From: Ignavibacteriales bacterium
GTDB lineage: Bacteria > Bacteroidota > Ignavibacteria > Tepidaquicellales > Tepidaquicellaceae
Assembly (NCBI GenBank): GCA_020635255.1
Contig: JACKAC010000001.1
Location: 1,217,501 to 1,281,500 of the forward strand
Reading direction: 5' to 3'
DNA length: 64,000 nucleotides
The notes beneath the pieces are model-generated. The model saw only the letters and a program-made list of their open reading frames with translations, had not been told where the DNA came from and did not search any database. Both the position numbers and the translations under genes were made by a program. Below are positions 43,995 to 52,666 of this stretch, piece by piece. The first letter of the stretch is position 1. The number at the start of each line of letters is the position of its first letter.

Positions 43995-45428
43995 ATGATC
44001 TCAGCCAACGATCTCCAGCATTCACTTCCGTTATTAACGATAGCATTCGGAGCAGTTGTTACATTATTAATAGATGCCTTTTCAAAGAATAGGGAAGTAG
44101 TATTTGTGTTTAGTATTATTACCGTCTTAACTGCAATGGCACTTTATATCCCTATTATTAATATGAACATGGTGATCTACAATGAATTCCTTAAGGTGAA
44201 CAATATAAGCACATGCTTCAATTTGATCATACTCGCCGGGATACTAATGACACTATTTGCATCGAGGAGCTATCTCATAAAAGAAGACATAAATTTCGGA
44301 GAATTTTACTCCCTGCTTTTATTTTCGGTAATGGGAATGATACTCATGGTCCAGGCAAACGACCTTCTCGTAGTTTTTCTGGGTCTTGAACTAATGTCTA
44401 TATGTTTTTATGTGCTGGCAGGTTTTTTGAGAAAGAGGGTTAAATCGAACGAGAGCGCGATGAAGTACTTCCTTTTGGGTGCATTCATGACAGGTTTCCT
44501 ACTATATGGTATAGTATTGATCTATGGGGTTACAGGAACGACTAAACTCTCGATCATCTTTTCTCAATCCTTTGGCTTAATGAATAACACTGTTTTTTAC
44601 ATAGGCTTCGCGCTGTTTATGATAGGATTCTTTTTCAAAATGGGTGTTTTCCCATTTCATATGTGGATACCGGATGTATATGATGGAGCTCCAACAATTG
44701 TTTCGGGTATGATGTCAACCGCAGGCAAGATCGCAGCAGTCGGTACAATAGTACCCGCAATAGTTTTTGTAAATGTAGTCGATTTTAAAATGGTGTTTAC
44801 GTTAGCCGCGATACTGACGATGATGTTTGGTAATGTTATTGCAATAGCTCAGACAAATATGAAAAGGCTTCTTGCATATTCTTCCATTGCAAGCGCAGGT
44901 TACATTATGGTAGGTGTGGCGGCACTGAATGCTCAAACCATAAAAGGTGTTACATACTATCTTGTTGCTTACACATTTATGCAGTTAGGCGCTTTCATAG
45001 TTGTTTCATTAATAGAAACAAAAACTGCCGACGGGAAGGATTACAAGAATATTAATATCGATGACTACAAAGGTCTTGCGAAGCGCAATCCAATGCTCGC
45101 CACCTTCTTAACTATATTTCTTTTCTCGCTTGCTGGCATTCCGCCCTTTGCAGGATTCTGGGGAAAGTATTACATCTTTAAAGCCGCTATCGAATCAAAT
45201 CTAATTTGGCTTTCTATAATTGGTATTTTACTTAGTGTAATATCGGTTTACTACTATCTTCGTGTAATAGTATATATGTGGTTCCGTGAATCGGATGAGC
45301 CTTCGATCGAAGAACAGCATTACAAAATACCACCGCTGGTACTTACTTCGCTTACTCTTGCTCTTGCCGGTACTTTTGTATTCGGTGTATATCCCGATCT
45401 GTTTACGACATTATTTAAGATGATCTAA
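43995..45428 (+). CDS. nuoN: NADH-quinone oxidoreductase subunit N (complex I, NuoN)
   Basis: A 477-residue antiporter-like subunit with about 14 helices. Landmarks are LLVVFLGLELMSICFYVLAGF, the AMKYFLLGAFMTGFLLYGI helix with its key Lys, GVFPFHMWIPDVYDGAPTIVSG and RLLAYSSIASAGYIM. It is a proton-pumping part of complex I in the inner membrane. No other nuo gene lies beside it, although nuoN is normally the last gene of a long nuo operon. A formate hydrogenlyase or Mrp subunit is less likely. Confidence 0.9.
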   Translation: MISANDLQHSLPLLTIAFGAVVTLLIDAFSKNREVVFVFSIITVLTAMALYIPIINMNMVIYNEFLKVNNISTCFNLIILAGILMTLFASRSYLIKEDINFGEFYSLLLFSVMGMILMVQANDLLVVFLGLELMSICFYVLAGFLRKRVKSNESAMKYFLLGAFMTGFLLYGIVLIYGVTGTTKLSIIFSQSFGLMNNTVFYIGFALFMIGFFFKMGVFPFHMWIPDVYDGAPTIVSGMMSTAGKIAAVGTIVPAIVFVNVVDFKMVFTLAAILTMMFGNVIAIAQTNMKRLLAYSSIASAGYIMVGVAALNAQTIKGVTYYLVAYTFMQLGAFIVVSLIETKTADGKDYKNINIDDYKGLAKRNPMLATFLTIFLFSLAGIPPFAGFWGKYYIFKAAIESNLIWLSIIGILLSVISVYYYLRVIVYMWFRESDEPSIEEQHYKIPPLVLTSLTLALAGTFVFGVYPDLFTTLFKMI

Positions 45429-45437
45429 TGATGCGTT

Positions 45438-46529
45438 ATGCTTATTCAATATTCAAAATGGAAGCCCTGGTCAAAGACCGACGATAAGAAGCTCGAAGAG
45501 CTTTTCTCTCTCTTTAGCTATCTAATGATACAGGCAAATGGAGATGTTGACGAAGTACTTGAATGGCTTCAGGAAATGGGTGTTGAATATGAAATATTCG
45601 ATGATGAGATTTCATTTTCGGATTTTGTAGAAGAATTGAAGAAGCAGGGATACATAGCCGAAAAGGACGGGATGAACATTCTCACCTCGAAGGGTTCACA
45701 AAGAATGCGAAAAGATTCGTTGAAGAAGATCTTTGGCGATATGAAACTCGACACCTCGGGGCTCCACGAGACCAACAAGACAGGTAAGGGTACGGAAAGA
45801 CTAAGCGAGTTGAAGAAATATGAGTTCGGTGACCAGGTTACCAATATCGACCTAACCTCCACGATCAAAAACGCGTATTTAAACTCCGGTATCGACGATT
45901 TCAGACTTTCGGAAGAAGACATAGAAGTATTCGAGACAGAGCATACCTCAAGCTGCGCTACGGTGCTGATGATAGATATTTCGCACAGCATGATATTATA
46001 TGGCGAGGACCGTATTACCCCTGCTAAGGAAGTTGCGATGGGGCTTTCCGAGCTTATACTTTCCAGATACCATAAAGATAAGTTGAATGTTGTTGTATTC
46101 GGTGATGACGCGAAAGAAGTAAGTATCAAAGACCTTCCGTTCGTTTCAGTCGGACCCTTCCATACAAATACACGAGCGGGGCTGAGGCTGGCAAGAAATA
46201 TTCTCCGAAAGAAAGGTGCTGGTAATAAGCAGATATTTATGATAACGGATGGAAAACCTTCGGCTATCTTTACAGATGACGGAAGGATATATAAAAATTC
46301 ATTCGGACTGGACCCAAGGATAGTGAACAAGACTCTGGACGAAGCCGTTGCTTGCAGAAGGGAAAAAATTAAGATAACTACATTTATGATAGCACAGGAT
46401 TATTATTTAAGGACATTCGTGGATGACTTTACAAAGGCAAATAATGGAAAAGCTTTTTACGCGGACCTGAACGACCTGGGTCAGGTGGTTTTTGGAGATT
46501 ACCTTAGAAGCAGAAGAAATCGCAAATAG
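45438..46529 (+). CDS. Cytoplasmic VWA-domain protein
   Basis: A 363-residue protein. The N-terminal 150 residues are helical and acidic, while residues 173-345 form a von Willebrand factor A domain. The MIDAS motif DISHS lies at 180-184, and TDGKPSAIF supplies the later metal-binding Asp. No signal peptide is present. Proteins of this style often pair with a MoxR-type AAA+ ATPase, but none is present in the window. It starts 9 nt after nuoN. Confidence 0.8.
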   Translation: MLIQYSKWKPWSKTDDKKLEELFSLFSYLMIQANGDVDEVLEWLQEMGVEYEIFDDEISFSDFVEELKKQGYIAEKDGMNILTSKGSQRMRKDSLKKIFGDMKLDTSGLHETNKTGKGTERLSELKKYEFGDQVTNIDLTSTIKNAYLNSGIDDFRLSEEDIEVFETEHTSSCATVLMIDISHSMILYGEDRITPAKEVAMGLSELILSRYHKDKLNVVVFGDDAKEVSIKDLPFVSVGPFHTNTRAGLRLARNILRKKGAGNKQIFMITDGKPSAIFTDDGRIYKNSFGLDPRIVNKTLDEAVACRREKIKITTFMIAQDYYLRTFVDDFTKANNGKAFYADLNDLGQVVFGDYLRSRRNRK

Positions 46530-46533
46530 ATAT

Positions 46534-47397
46534 TTGAAACATCTTCTTATATTTATATTACTAATTTCTGTAATTCCCGCATGCCTGTATTCACAGGAGC
46601 AAAATAATCAGAAAAACGGAATATTTCTTTTTAAGAGAGACGAGGTTTTTAAACCGCTTAAAGCGAGTATATTCGAAGCACGTAATGGAGCGACCAAAGA
46701 TCTGAATGATGATTATTTGAAGCTGGATATAGGAGCTTCTATCGACGTTATAGGTTATAAGGACAGTATGAAAGTTTATTCCGCTGGTGTGGGTTTTTTC
46801 ACTTTTTCATATCTCCGGTCGGAATCTAATTTCAAATTCCCGGTCGATGCAATAGATTACTTTTTCGGTGTAAATTTCAACTACAAGAGGCAGTTGATGA
46901 AATGTCTTTCCTTAAGTACTCGTCTTAGGATATCTCATATATCATCTCATTTCGAAGACGGTCATAAATATCCACGGACAGATACAATATTCACCCCGAT
47001 TGTTTACAGCAGGGAGTTCATGAATATCGATTTTATGCTGGATTACTATTTCGCAAAAAAGTATAATATAAGGGGGCTTCTAGGTATGGAATATTTATTC
47101 AAATCCATCCCGGATGATTTTGGTTCGATATCGGGACAGCTGGGAGGGGAGTTCAGGTACAATATAACTGACTGGATGACATATTATTTTTCAGATGAAG
47201 TAAGAGCGGTTAAAGTGGATACAATAAGCGGATCATATAACCTGAACAACAATCTAGAGACCGGATTGAGATTCGGATTTAATAATACAACAGGGATGAG
47301 CGTATTTTTTACTTATTATGACGGTCAGGATTACAAAGGTCAGTATTATTACAGAATGACAAATTATAAAGGAATCGGGTTTACAGTAGATTTTTAA
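46534..47397 (+). CDS. DUF1207-like outer-membrane beta-barrel protein
   Basis: A 287-residue exported protein. I choose TTG 46534, which gives a clean signal peptide (MKHLLIFILLISVIPACLYSQ). The longer frame from 46492 would overlap the VWA gene by 38 nt and insert charged residues before the signal. The mature part opens with a KPLKASIFEARNG-type segment resembling DUF1207. Alternating aromatic/polar strands follow, such as LSTRLRISHIS and FMLDYYFAKKYN, consistent with a beta-barrel. The function is unknown. Confidence 0.65.
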   Translation: MKHLLIFILLISVIPACLYSQEQNNQKNGIFLFKRDEVFKPLKASIFEARNGATKDLNDDYLKLDIGASIDVIGYKDSMKVYSAGVGFFTFSYLRSESNFKFPVDAIDYFFGVNFNYKRQLMKCLSLSTRLRISHISSHFEDGHKYPRTDTIFTPIVYSREFMNIDFMLDYYFAKKYNIRGLLGMEYLFKSIPDDFGSISGQLGGEFRYNITDWMTYYFSDEVRAVKVDTISGSYNLNNNLETGLRFGFNNTTGMSVFFTYYDGQDYKGQYYYRMTNYKGIGFTVDF

Positions 47398-47410
47398 TTT
47401 AATCTAGAAG

Positions 47411-48259
47411 ATGATATTTGCGCTGGCATTAAATATATTACTTGGTGTTTCCGATACTGCTTATTCGGTCGAGAAGGAGCTCGATATGTTTACGCATGCT
47501 GTTTCAATGACTACGGATGGTAAGGGATTCATTTATGTTCTGGACAAAGACCAAAACCAGATATATAAGCTTGATTCTAATCTCAATGTCGTGAAAGTTG
47601 CCGGCGGTAAGGGCTGGAACCAGGTGCAGTTCGATGCGCCGACATTTATAGACGGTTCATCCGGGCTCGATATAATCGTGTCCGACCCAAACAATTATAG
47701 GATACAGAGACTCGACTTAAACCTTGCGTTTATTTCACAGCTTAAAACAGATCAGCCTACATTTTTAGAGCAGTACCAGTTTAAGACTCCCATATCTACG
47801 ACAGTAGTAAATGCGTCCGATCTTTATGTAGTGGACGGAGACAATAAAAGGGTTGTAGTATTTCCCAGAGGAGCAGACCCTAATAATGCCTTCGGAGGAT
47901 TTAATTCACCAAAAGGAAAAGTAGTAGATCCGGCGAAGATCAGCAAGGACGGGAATAATATGATATATGTGCTGGACAAAGGGAACAGTTCAATCAAAGT
48001 ATACGATAATTTTGGTTCATACCAAAAGGATATTCATCCGGATAAGATATTGTCGTTTTCCATTTACGGCAACACGCTTTTTATATTTGACGGAAAGACG
48101 GTCGTCACTTATGATATAAATAAAGGCTCATTTGCTGGAAGTATGATACAGATCATTGAAGAAGAGGGCAGGGATTTCACAGATTTTTTGGTCTATAATA
48201 ATAATAAGTATTTATTATTAGAAAAAAATAAAGTAAGTTTATTGATTAATAAAAATTAA
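47411..48259 (+). CDS. Secreted NHL-type beta-propeller protein
   Basis: A 282-residue protein starting at ATG 47411 with a weak signal peptide (about 1-20). Repeated beta-propeller blades follow: GFIYVLDKDQNQIYKLDSNLN, DIIVSDPNNYRIQRLDLNL, DLYVVDGDNKRVVVF and MIYVLDKGNSSIKVYD. This pattern matches NHL/SMP-30-like repeats. No catalytic residues were recognised, and no T9SS tail is present, so it is likely periplasmic and may work with the outer-membrane protein encoded just upstream. Confidence 0.75.
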   Translation: MIFALALNILLGVSDTAYSVEKELDMFTHAVSMTTDGKGFIYVLDKDQNQIYKLDSNLNVVKVAGGKGWNQVQFDAPTFIDGSSGLDIIVSDPNNYRIQRLDLNLAFISQLKTDQPTFLEQYQFKTPISTTVVNASDLYVVDGDNKRVVVFPRGADPNNAFGGFNSPKGKVVDPAKISKDGNNMIYVLDKGNSSIKVYDNFGSYQKDIHPDKILSFSIYGNTLFIFDGKTVVTYDINKGSFAGSMIQIIEEEGRDFTDFLVYNNNKYLLLEKNKVSLLINKN

Positions 48260-48265
48260 GACTAC

Positions 48266-48272
48266 AAAGGAG
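48266..48272 (+). promoter_or_regulatory. Strong Shine-Dalgarno site of ssb
   Basis: AAAGGAG lies 8 nt upstream of the ssb ATG. It is close to the ideal anti-Shine-Dalgarno match, while many genes in this window have no such site. This fits high expression of SSB and supports the chosen start. Confidence 0.7.
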
Positions 48273-48280
48273 TTATCTTT

Positions 48281-48703
48281 ATGGCAAGAGGTTTAAATAA
48301 AGTTTTACTTATAGGGCACCTTGGAAAAGATCCGGAACTGCGTTATACACCAAATGGTACGGCTGTATGTAATTTTTCACTTGCAACCACCGAATCGTAT
48401 AAGGCGGATGACGGTAACTGGGTAGATAAAACCGAGTGGCATAATATTGTAGCCTGGAGAAAACTTGCCGAAACATGTTCGAACTATCTAAAGAAGGGCA
48501 GTAAGATATATGCTGAGGGAAAAATAACGACAGAGAGTTATGAAAAGGACGGGGGAGACAAAAGATATATTACAAAGGTAGTTTTAAATTCTATGATAAT
48601 GCTGGATGCAAAAGGCAGTTCGGGAGGTTCACAATCAAGCAGTTCCGGTTCAGAGGAATCGGCTCCAGTCACCGAAGATGGTGATGACGATCTGCCATTC
48701 TAG
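48281..48703 (+). CDS. ssb: Single-stranded DNA-binding protein
   Basis: A 140-residue SSB. The OB fold (about 1-105) has LNKVLLIGHLGKDPELRYTP, CNFSLATTESY, TEWHNIVAWRKLAE and YAEGKITTESYE. A Ser/Gly-rich linker follows, and the acidic tail DDDLPF is the hook for replication and repair partners. It binds ssDNA as a tetramer in replication, recombination and repair. The gene ends on a CTAG that also encodes the stop of the convergent amidinotransferase gene. Confidence 0.96.
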   Translation: MARGLNKVLLIGHLGKDPELRYTPNGTAVCNFSLATTESYKADDGNWVDKTEWHNIVAWRKLAETCSNYLKKGSKIYAEGKITTESYEKDGGDKRYITKVVLNSMIMLDAKGSSGGSQSSSSGSEESAPVTEDGDDDLPF

Positions 48704-49536
48704 TAATACATAAGTTTCATACAAAATACACTGCCGCCGGATTTGATAAACTCGCTGGTATTAACCTCGATGATATCAAACCCGGCGGTTTTTATTTTAT
48801 TTTTAAAATCCTTCGAACCCTTCTGCACTATAACATTCTTCCCGTCGGGACAGTGACAATTGCAAACAAAGTATTTCATGTTCTCTTCGTGATCTGCTTC
48901 AATGATATTGTCGAAGTAACGTGTCAGCTTTTTGAGGCTCTCGATATCGAACCCTTTTCTGTCGATAACAACTGTATTAGGATTGAGTATAGAAAAGCAC
49001 GTGTCCAGATGATAAAGAGAAACGTTTGTAAGGTTTAAAGTGGCGACGTGAAAGTTTGTAAATTCGGAAAGGTATTTGTAAACCTGGCGCTGTGTTCTGA
49101 TGCCAATTCCCCCGAAGATGATCTGTTTCTCATAGTCGAGTATTGCGTCACCCATACCTTCAAAATATTCTACTTCATCAGGAAGAGAGATTACACTGTA
49201 ACCTTCGTTATCATAAAACTTCTCAAAAAAAGTGACCTCCGGTTTGCGTTCCTGATTACGCATCTTGCTTAGTATAACTTTCTTGTTACCGTTTGTATCG
49301 ATGAAGGGAAGAGATTGGTTAGCAGTGAAGACCATATCAACCAGGTCCTCCACGGGTTCTATAAGATTGACTTCATATCCCAGTCCGTTATAAGTATCTT
49401 TTAATATTTCCCATTGTTTAAGCGCAGTGTCCTTTTTTACTTTATGCTGATTCTTTATCATGAACTTGTTACCGGCGTATGTCACGTCGAAGTATTCCGG
49501 CTTACACATCAATACTTTATTGGGAGAATGGGACAT
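48700..49536 (-). CDS. Amidinotransferase-fold enzyme (DDAH/arginine deiminase-like)
   Basis: A 278-residue guanidino-modifying enzyme of the pentein fold. Motifs are the substrate Asp loop MVFTANQSLPF (68-78), FEGMGDAILD, the catalytic His in SLYHLDTCF and the C-terminal nucleophile in SGGSVFCM (Cys272). These suit a dimethylarginine dimethylaminohydrolase or a related citrulline-forming hydrolase. Arginine or an amidino compound is the likely substrate. The stop overlaps that of ssb by 4 nt. A polyamine link with the arginine decarboxylase at 54361 is possible but only inferred. Confidence 0.8.
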   Translation of the reverse strand: MSHSPNKVLMCKPEYFDVTYAGNKFMIKNQHKVKKDTALKQWEILKDTYNGLGYEVNLIEPVEDLVDMVFTANQSLPFIDTNGNKKVILSKMRNQERKPEVTFFEKFYDNEGYSVISLPDEVEYFEGMGDAILDYEKQIIFGGIGIRTQRQVYKYLSEFTNFHVATLNLTNVSLYHLDTCFSILNPNTVVIDRKGFDIESLKKLTRYFDNIIEADHEENMKYFVCNCHCPDGKNVIVQKGSKDFKNKIKTAGFDIIEVNTSEFIKSGGSVFCMKLMYY

Positions 49537-49640
49537 CGTTTATAATTTAATGATAATATAAATATGTTTACTTTTGAAAAAAGTGTAATAATAAACTGTT
49601 CTATTAAAAATGGGTTTTATAATTTAAAATAATTAGAGAT

Positions 49641-50420
49641 ATGTTCAAATACATCACTTCGGAAATTAAAGACTCGGTTCAGTGGATCACATTGAACAGA
49701 CCGGAAGTTTATAACGCATTTAATGAAAATATGTTATTCGAACTTCAGGATGCTTTTAAAACCGCAAAGGAAGATGACTCGGTCAGGTGTGTTGTCGTAA
49801 CAGGTGCCGGGAAGGCATTTTGTTCGGGTCAGGACTTAAAAGACTTTAACGAAAAGAAGTCCACGTTTAAGGAAGCATTAGATAAGAAATACAATCCTCT
49901 CATAAGGCAGATGACGTCATTGCCAAAACCGGTGATCTGCGGTATCAATGGTGTAGCCGCAGGAGCGGGATTATCAGTTGCACTGGCATGCGATTACAGG
50001 ATAGCAGTTGAAAATGCGTCGCTAATCGAGATTTTTATCAATGTGGGACTTGTGCCTGACAGCGGTTCGAGTTTTACATTGCCAAGACTGATAGGTTACG
50101 CAAAAGCATTCGAAATGTGTGCGACAGCAGATAAAGTAAGCGCAAACGATGCTTACAAAATGGGTCTTGTAAATAAAGTTGTATCCAATGGAGCAGTGTT
50201 GAACAAATTACTGCAAAAGACATCTGCAAAATTCGCCTCGATGCCAACTAAAGCAATTGGGATGATCAAGGATATGCTTATGAAATCATTCGATTCAAAC
50301 CTGGATGAAATGCTGGAGCTGGAGAGTCAATACCAGGATATAGCCGGAAATACAGAGGACTACAGGGAAGGTGTAAACTCGTTTTTAGAGAAGCGAAAAC
50401 CGAATTTTAAAGGCATGTAA
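49641..50420 (+). CDS. Enoyl-CoA hydratase/isomerase, PaaG-like
   Basis: A 259-residue crotonase-fold enzyme. LNRPEVYNAFN, AFCSGQDLKDF and GVAAGAGLSVALACD give the CoA-binding oxyanion hole. The GLVPDSGSSFTLPRLIG segment, with Asp in place of the first hydratase Glu, is characteristic of the PaaG ring-opening isomerases. The phenylacetate pathway enzymes that would support PaaG are not in the window, so an ordinary fatty-acid or aromatic enoyl-CoA role is equally possible. Confidence 0.82.
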   Translation: MFKYITSEIKDSVQWITLNRPEVYNAFNENMLFELQDAFKTAKEDDSVRCVVVTGAGKAFCSGQDLKDFNEKKSTFKEALDKKYNPLIRQMTSLPKPVICGINGVAAGAGLSVALACDYRIAVENASLIEIFINVGLVPDSGSSFTLPRLIGYAKAFEMCATADKVSANDAYKMGLVNKVVSNGAVLNKLLQKTSAKFASMPTKAIGMIKDMLMKSFDSNLDEMLELESQYQDIAGNTEDYREGVNSFLEKRKPNFKGM

Positions 50421-50440
50421 GGGTGTTACAGATAGGGAAC

Positions 50441-50490
50441 ATTACCTCTAAGTAAATTGTATAAAAGGTAATTTTTACATAATTTAGAGG
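50441..50490 (+). terminator. Hairpin terminator overlapped by an alternative stem
   Basis: ATTACCT (50441-50447) pairs with AGGTAAT (50466-50472), and TTTT follows, forming a weak terminator for the hydratase gene. CCTCTAA (50445-50451) also pairs with TTAGAGG (50484-50490). The two stems share bases and cannot form together. The layout resembles an attenuator ahead of the protease gene, but could be chance. Confidence 0.4.
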
Positions 50491-50516
50491 GATTTTGGTG
50501 AAAAAAGGCATTATTT

Positions 50517-51368
50517 ATGGAAAAATTAATATTAAAATTAAGAGATAATTCGGCTTTATACTCGTTTATTGTTTCATTATTGTTTTTGGTTAGTACGGCT
50601 GTTTTTTATAGCTGTGGTGCAAATATATTCAGCGAAGAAGATGATGTAGCAATTGGACGCGACCTCGATAGGCAGATCAAATCGGATCCCAGGCAGTTCC
50701 CAATGCTTCAGGGACACCAGGATATAAAGGATTATGTAAATGGTATTGGAAAGGACATCCTTACAAAATCCAATTACATCCGTTACGAAGGTATATTCCC
50801 ATACACTTTTCAAATAATAAATGATACTGTAGTTAACGCTTTTTGTACACCGGGCGGTTTTATTTATATCTACACAGGGCTCATGAAGTTCGTTAATAAC
50901 GAGGCAACGCTGGCTGGGGTAGTAGGACACGAGATAGCGCACGCGGAGCGCAGACATATGACACAGAGGCTGACCGCAGCATATAGTGTGAATGCAATAG
51001 CGAGTCTGGTACTGGGGGGCAATCCAAATATGGCAGCACAAATATTCGCGAACCTATTTGTAGGACTTGGCTTCCTGGCTAACAGCAGGGCGGATGAGGA
51101 AGAAGCGGATGATTACTCTATACGTTATCTTGCTTCAACGGAATACTATCCGGGAGCGATCACATTTTTCTTTGATAAGATACGAGAAGAGCAGAAGAAA
51201 AAGGGGACAACTCCGGGAGATCTCGAAAGACTTCTCTCTACCCACCCATTACCGCAGGACAGGATTGACAACGTAAAGGAAGAGATTAAGAAGATGAAGT
51301 TAAAAGTGGATCCAACAAAAGGTTTGTTTACAGAACGATACCAGCAAATAAAAGCAAAATTACCATAA
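50517..51368 (+). CDS. M48-family metalloprotease lipoprotein (BepA/LoiP-like)
   Basis: A 283-residue envelope zinc protease. A hydrophobic segment (about 14-30) ends YSCG, a likely lipobox with Cys33. The zinc-binding H-E-I-A-H is at 138-142 within GHEIAHAERRH. The third ligand Glu lies in ADEEEADDYSIRYL, and a C-terminal THPLPQDRI loop matches the family. E. coli BepA and LoiP degrade misfolded outer-membrane proteins; the same role is likely here, with no TPR domain attached. The upstream spacer may form alternative RNA hairpins. Confidence 0.87.
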   Translation: MEKLILKLRDNSALYSFIVSLLFLVSTAVFYSCGANIFSEEDDVAIGRDLDRQIKSDPRQFPMLQGHQDIKDYVNGIGKDILTKSNYIRYEGIFPYTFQIINDTVVNAFCTPGGFIYIYTGLMKFVNNEATLAGVVGHEIAHAERRHMTQRLTAAYSVNAIASLVLGGNPNMAAQIFANLFVGLGFLANSRADEEEADDYSIRYLASTEYYPGAITFFFDKIREEQKKKGTTPGDLERLLSTHPLPQDRIDNVKEEIKKMKLKVDPTKGLFTERYQQIKAKLP

Positions 51369-51386
51369 TAATTAAATGAAGATAAA

Positions 51387-51905
51387 GTGATAAAAACATT
51401 AATTTTCGTACTGACAGGTTTGTTATTGCTAAGCTACAATGCAAACGCCCAATCAAAGGTTACAGATAATAATTTTAAGTTCTCAATATTCCTTGCTTCA
51501 GACTGGACTAAGACAAAAGTAGAAGAAACTCCTAAGAAGGATGCTATATCATATTCATTCGATAATACAGACGGCTCTAACGCACTTATGATACTTGCAT
51601 TTAAGGTGAATGGAGTAAAGGATATCGATGACTTTATATACAACCTGGAAAAGGATATTGGTCTAAATATTTCTCCTAAGACCAGTACAGGTTATACATC
51701 AAAGGATTTCGATAGTTATCAAAGAAAAATGGCATTATATGGAGATGACCAGGTGGTGGAGACTATTTATTATTACACTACTAATAATGAAGGAGCGACT
51801 GAGAATTATGCATATGTGTTGAGATTCATTACATTAAAGGACAAATACAACAGTACTGTGGCAAAGGAAATCGAGGAAATAGCAGGGACATTCGAGCCAC
51901 TTTAA
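51387..51905 (+). CDS. Periplasmic protein of unknown function
   Basis: A 172-residue exported protein. The start is GTG, giving a good signal peptide (about 1-21, ending NANAQ). The mature part is predicted alpha/beta, with FSIFLASDWTKTKVEETP and a closing KEIEEIAGTFEPL, and resembles the PsbP/MOG1-like fold of secreted lipoproteins. No family was recognised with confidence. It follows the M48 gene by 18 nt and ends at a strong terminator. Confidence 0.65.
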   Translation: MIKTLIFVLTGLLLLSYNANAQSKVTDNNFKFSIFLASDWTKTKVEETPKKDAISYSFDNTDGSNALMILAFKVNGVKDIDDFIYNLEKDIGLNISPKTSTGYTSKDFDSYQRKMALYGDDQVVETIYYYTTNNEGATENYAYVLRFITLKDKYNSTVAKEIEEIAGTFEPL

Positions 51906-51932
51906 CTTTCCTTATGTTATATAACATTTTAT

Positions 51933-51965
51933 CCCGGTAATCAGGATTATGGTTACCGGGTTTTT
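51933..51965 (+). terminator. Rho-independent terminator
   Basis: CCCGGTAATC (51933-51942) and GGTTACCGGG (51951-51960) form a 10-bp stem with one G-T wobble and an 8-nt loop, followed by TTTTT. It ends transcription of the plus-strand protease pair just before the convergent MBL gene. Confidence 0.88.
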
Positions 51966-52605
51966 ATTGCAAAAAAGGGTTAGTTTTCTTTTCGCCTGCG
52001 ACATTAGTTATCTCCATATGTCCCGGAAATAGCGTATAATCGTCCGTAACCTCATTAAAAAGCTTATCCTTGATAGATCTTAACAATGTATCGTAATCGC
52101 CATCCATAAGGTCTGTACGCCCAATAGAATTTTTAAATATTACATCTCCGCAGAAGACATTCTTATTTTTGTCATCAATGGCGCATACACTGCCGGGGGA
52201 GTGGCCGGGAGTGTGTATAAACCTAAGTTTTGCGCTTCCCACGGGTATAATTGTATTTTCATCGATAAGCTCATCAATTGCAGTCTGCTCATCTATATCA
52301 ATTCCCATCATTTCGGCTTGTTTCGGGGCGTTATCGAGAAGGAATTTATCGTCAGCATGCATATAGATTGGAACCGAGAAAAGATCCTTAGCAAATTTAT
52401 TTCCGAGAATATGGTCAATATGACCGTGGGTATTGATTATGTGTGTAATTTTGATACCTTTGTCTTTAACCAGCTTTTCAAGGGCTTGCTTTTCCTCCAT
52501 GTAAAAGACCGCCGGGTCAAAGATTACGCCTTCGAGTGAGTTTTCATCATAATAGATGTAAGAATTCATCTGGAAAGGATTAACGGGGAGCTGAATAACC
52601 TTCAT
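51964..52605 (-). CDS. Metallo-beta-lactamase-fold hydrolase (glyoxalase II-like)
   Basis: A 213-residue MBL-fold enzyme. The di-metal site is complete: HGHIDH (60-65), HTPGHSPGSV, FCGDVIF and FPGHMEIT. The small size and the spacing match the cytoplasmic YcbL/glyoxalase II-like group, which hydrolyses thioesters such as S-lactoylglutathione. Since this organism probably uses bacillithiol (bshC at 56507), the physiological thiol may differ. No signal peptide. Confidence 0.87.
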   Translation of the reverse strand: MKVIQLPVNPFQMNSYIYYDENSLEGVIFDPAVFYMEEKQALEKLVKDKGIKITHIINTHGHIDHILGNKFAKDLFSVPIYMHADDKFLLDNAPKQAEMMGIDIDEQTAIDELIDENTIIPVGSAKLRFIHTPGHSPGSVCAIDDKNKNVFCGDVIFKNSIGRTDLMDGDYDTLLRSIKDKLFNEVTDDYTLFPGHMEITNVAGEKKTNPFLQ

Positions 52606-52666
52606 AAATAACTAAATTGATTTTGCTTAGCAGTTTAAATATTTTTAAATACTTGACTTACGCCGT

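Noticed and set aside
45569..46330. A 253-codon frame on the minus strand
   Set aside because: It lies fully inside the VWA gene, whose MIDAS motif and neighbours fix the plus-strand frame; the minus peptide is Ser-rich with no known domain.
46492..46533. Longer start for the DUF1207-like gene
   Set aside because: It overlaps the VWA gene and places charged residues before a good signal peptide that starts at TTG 46534.
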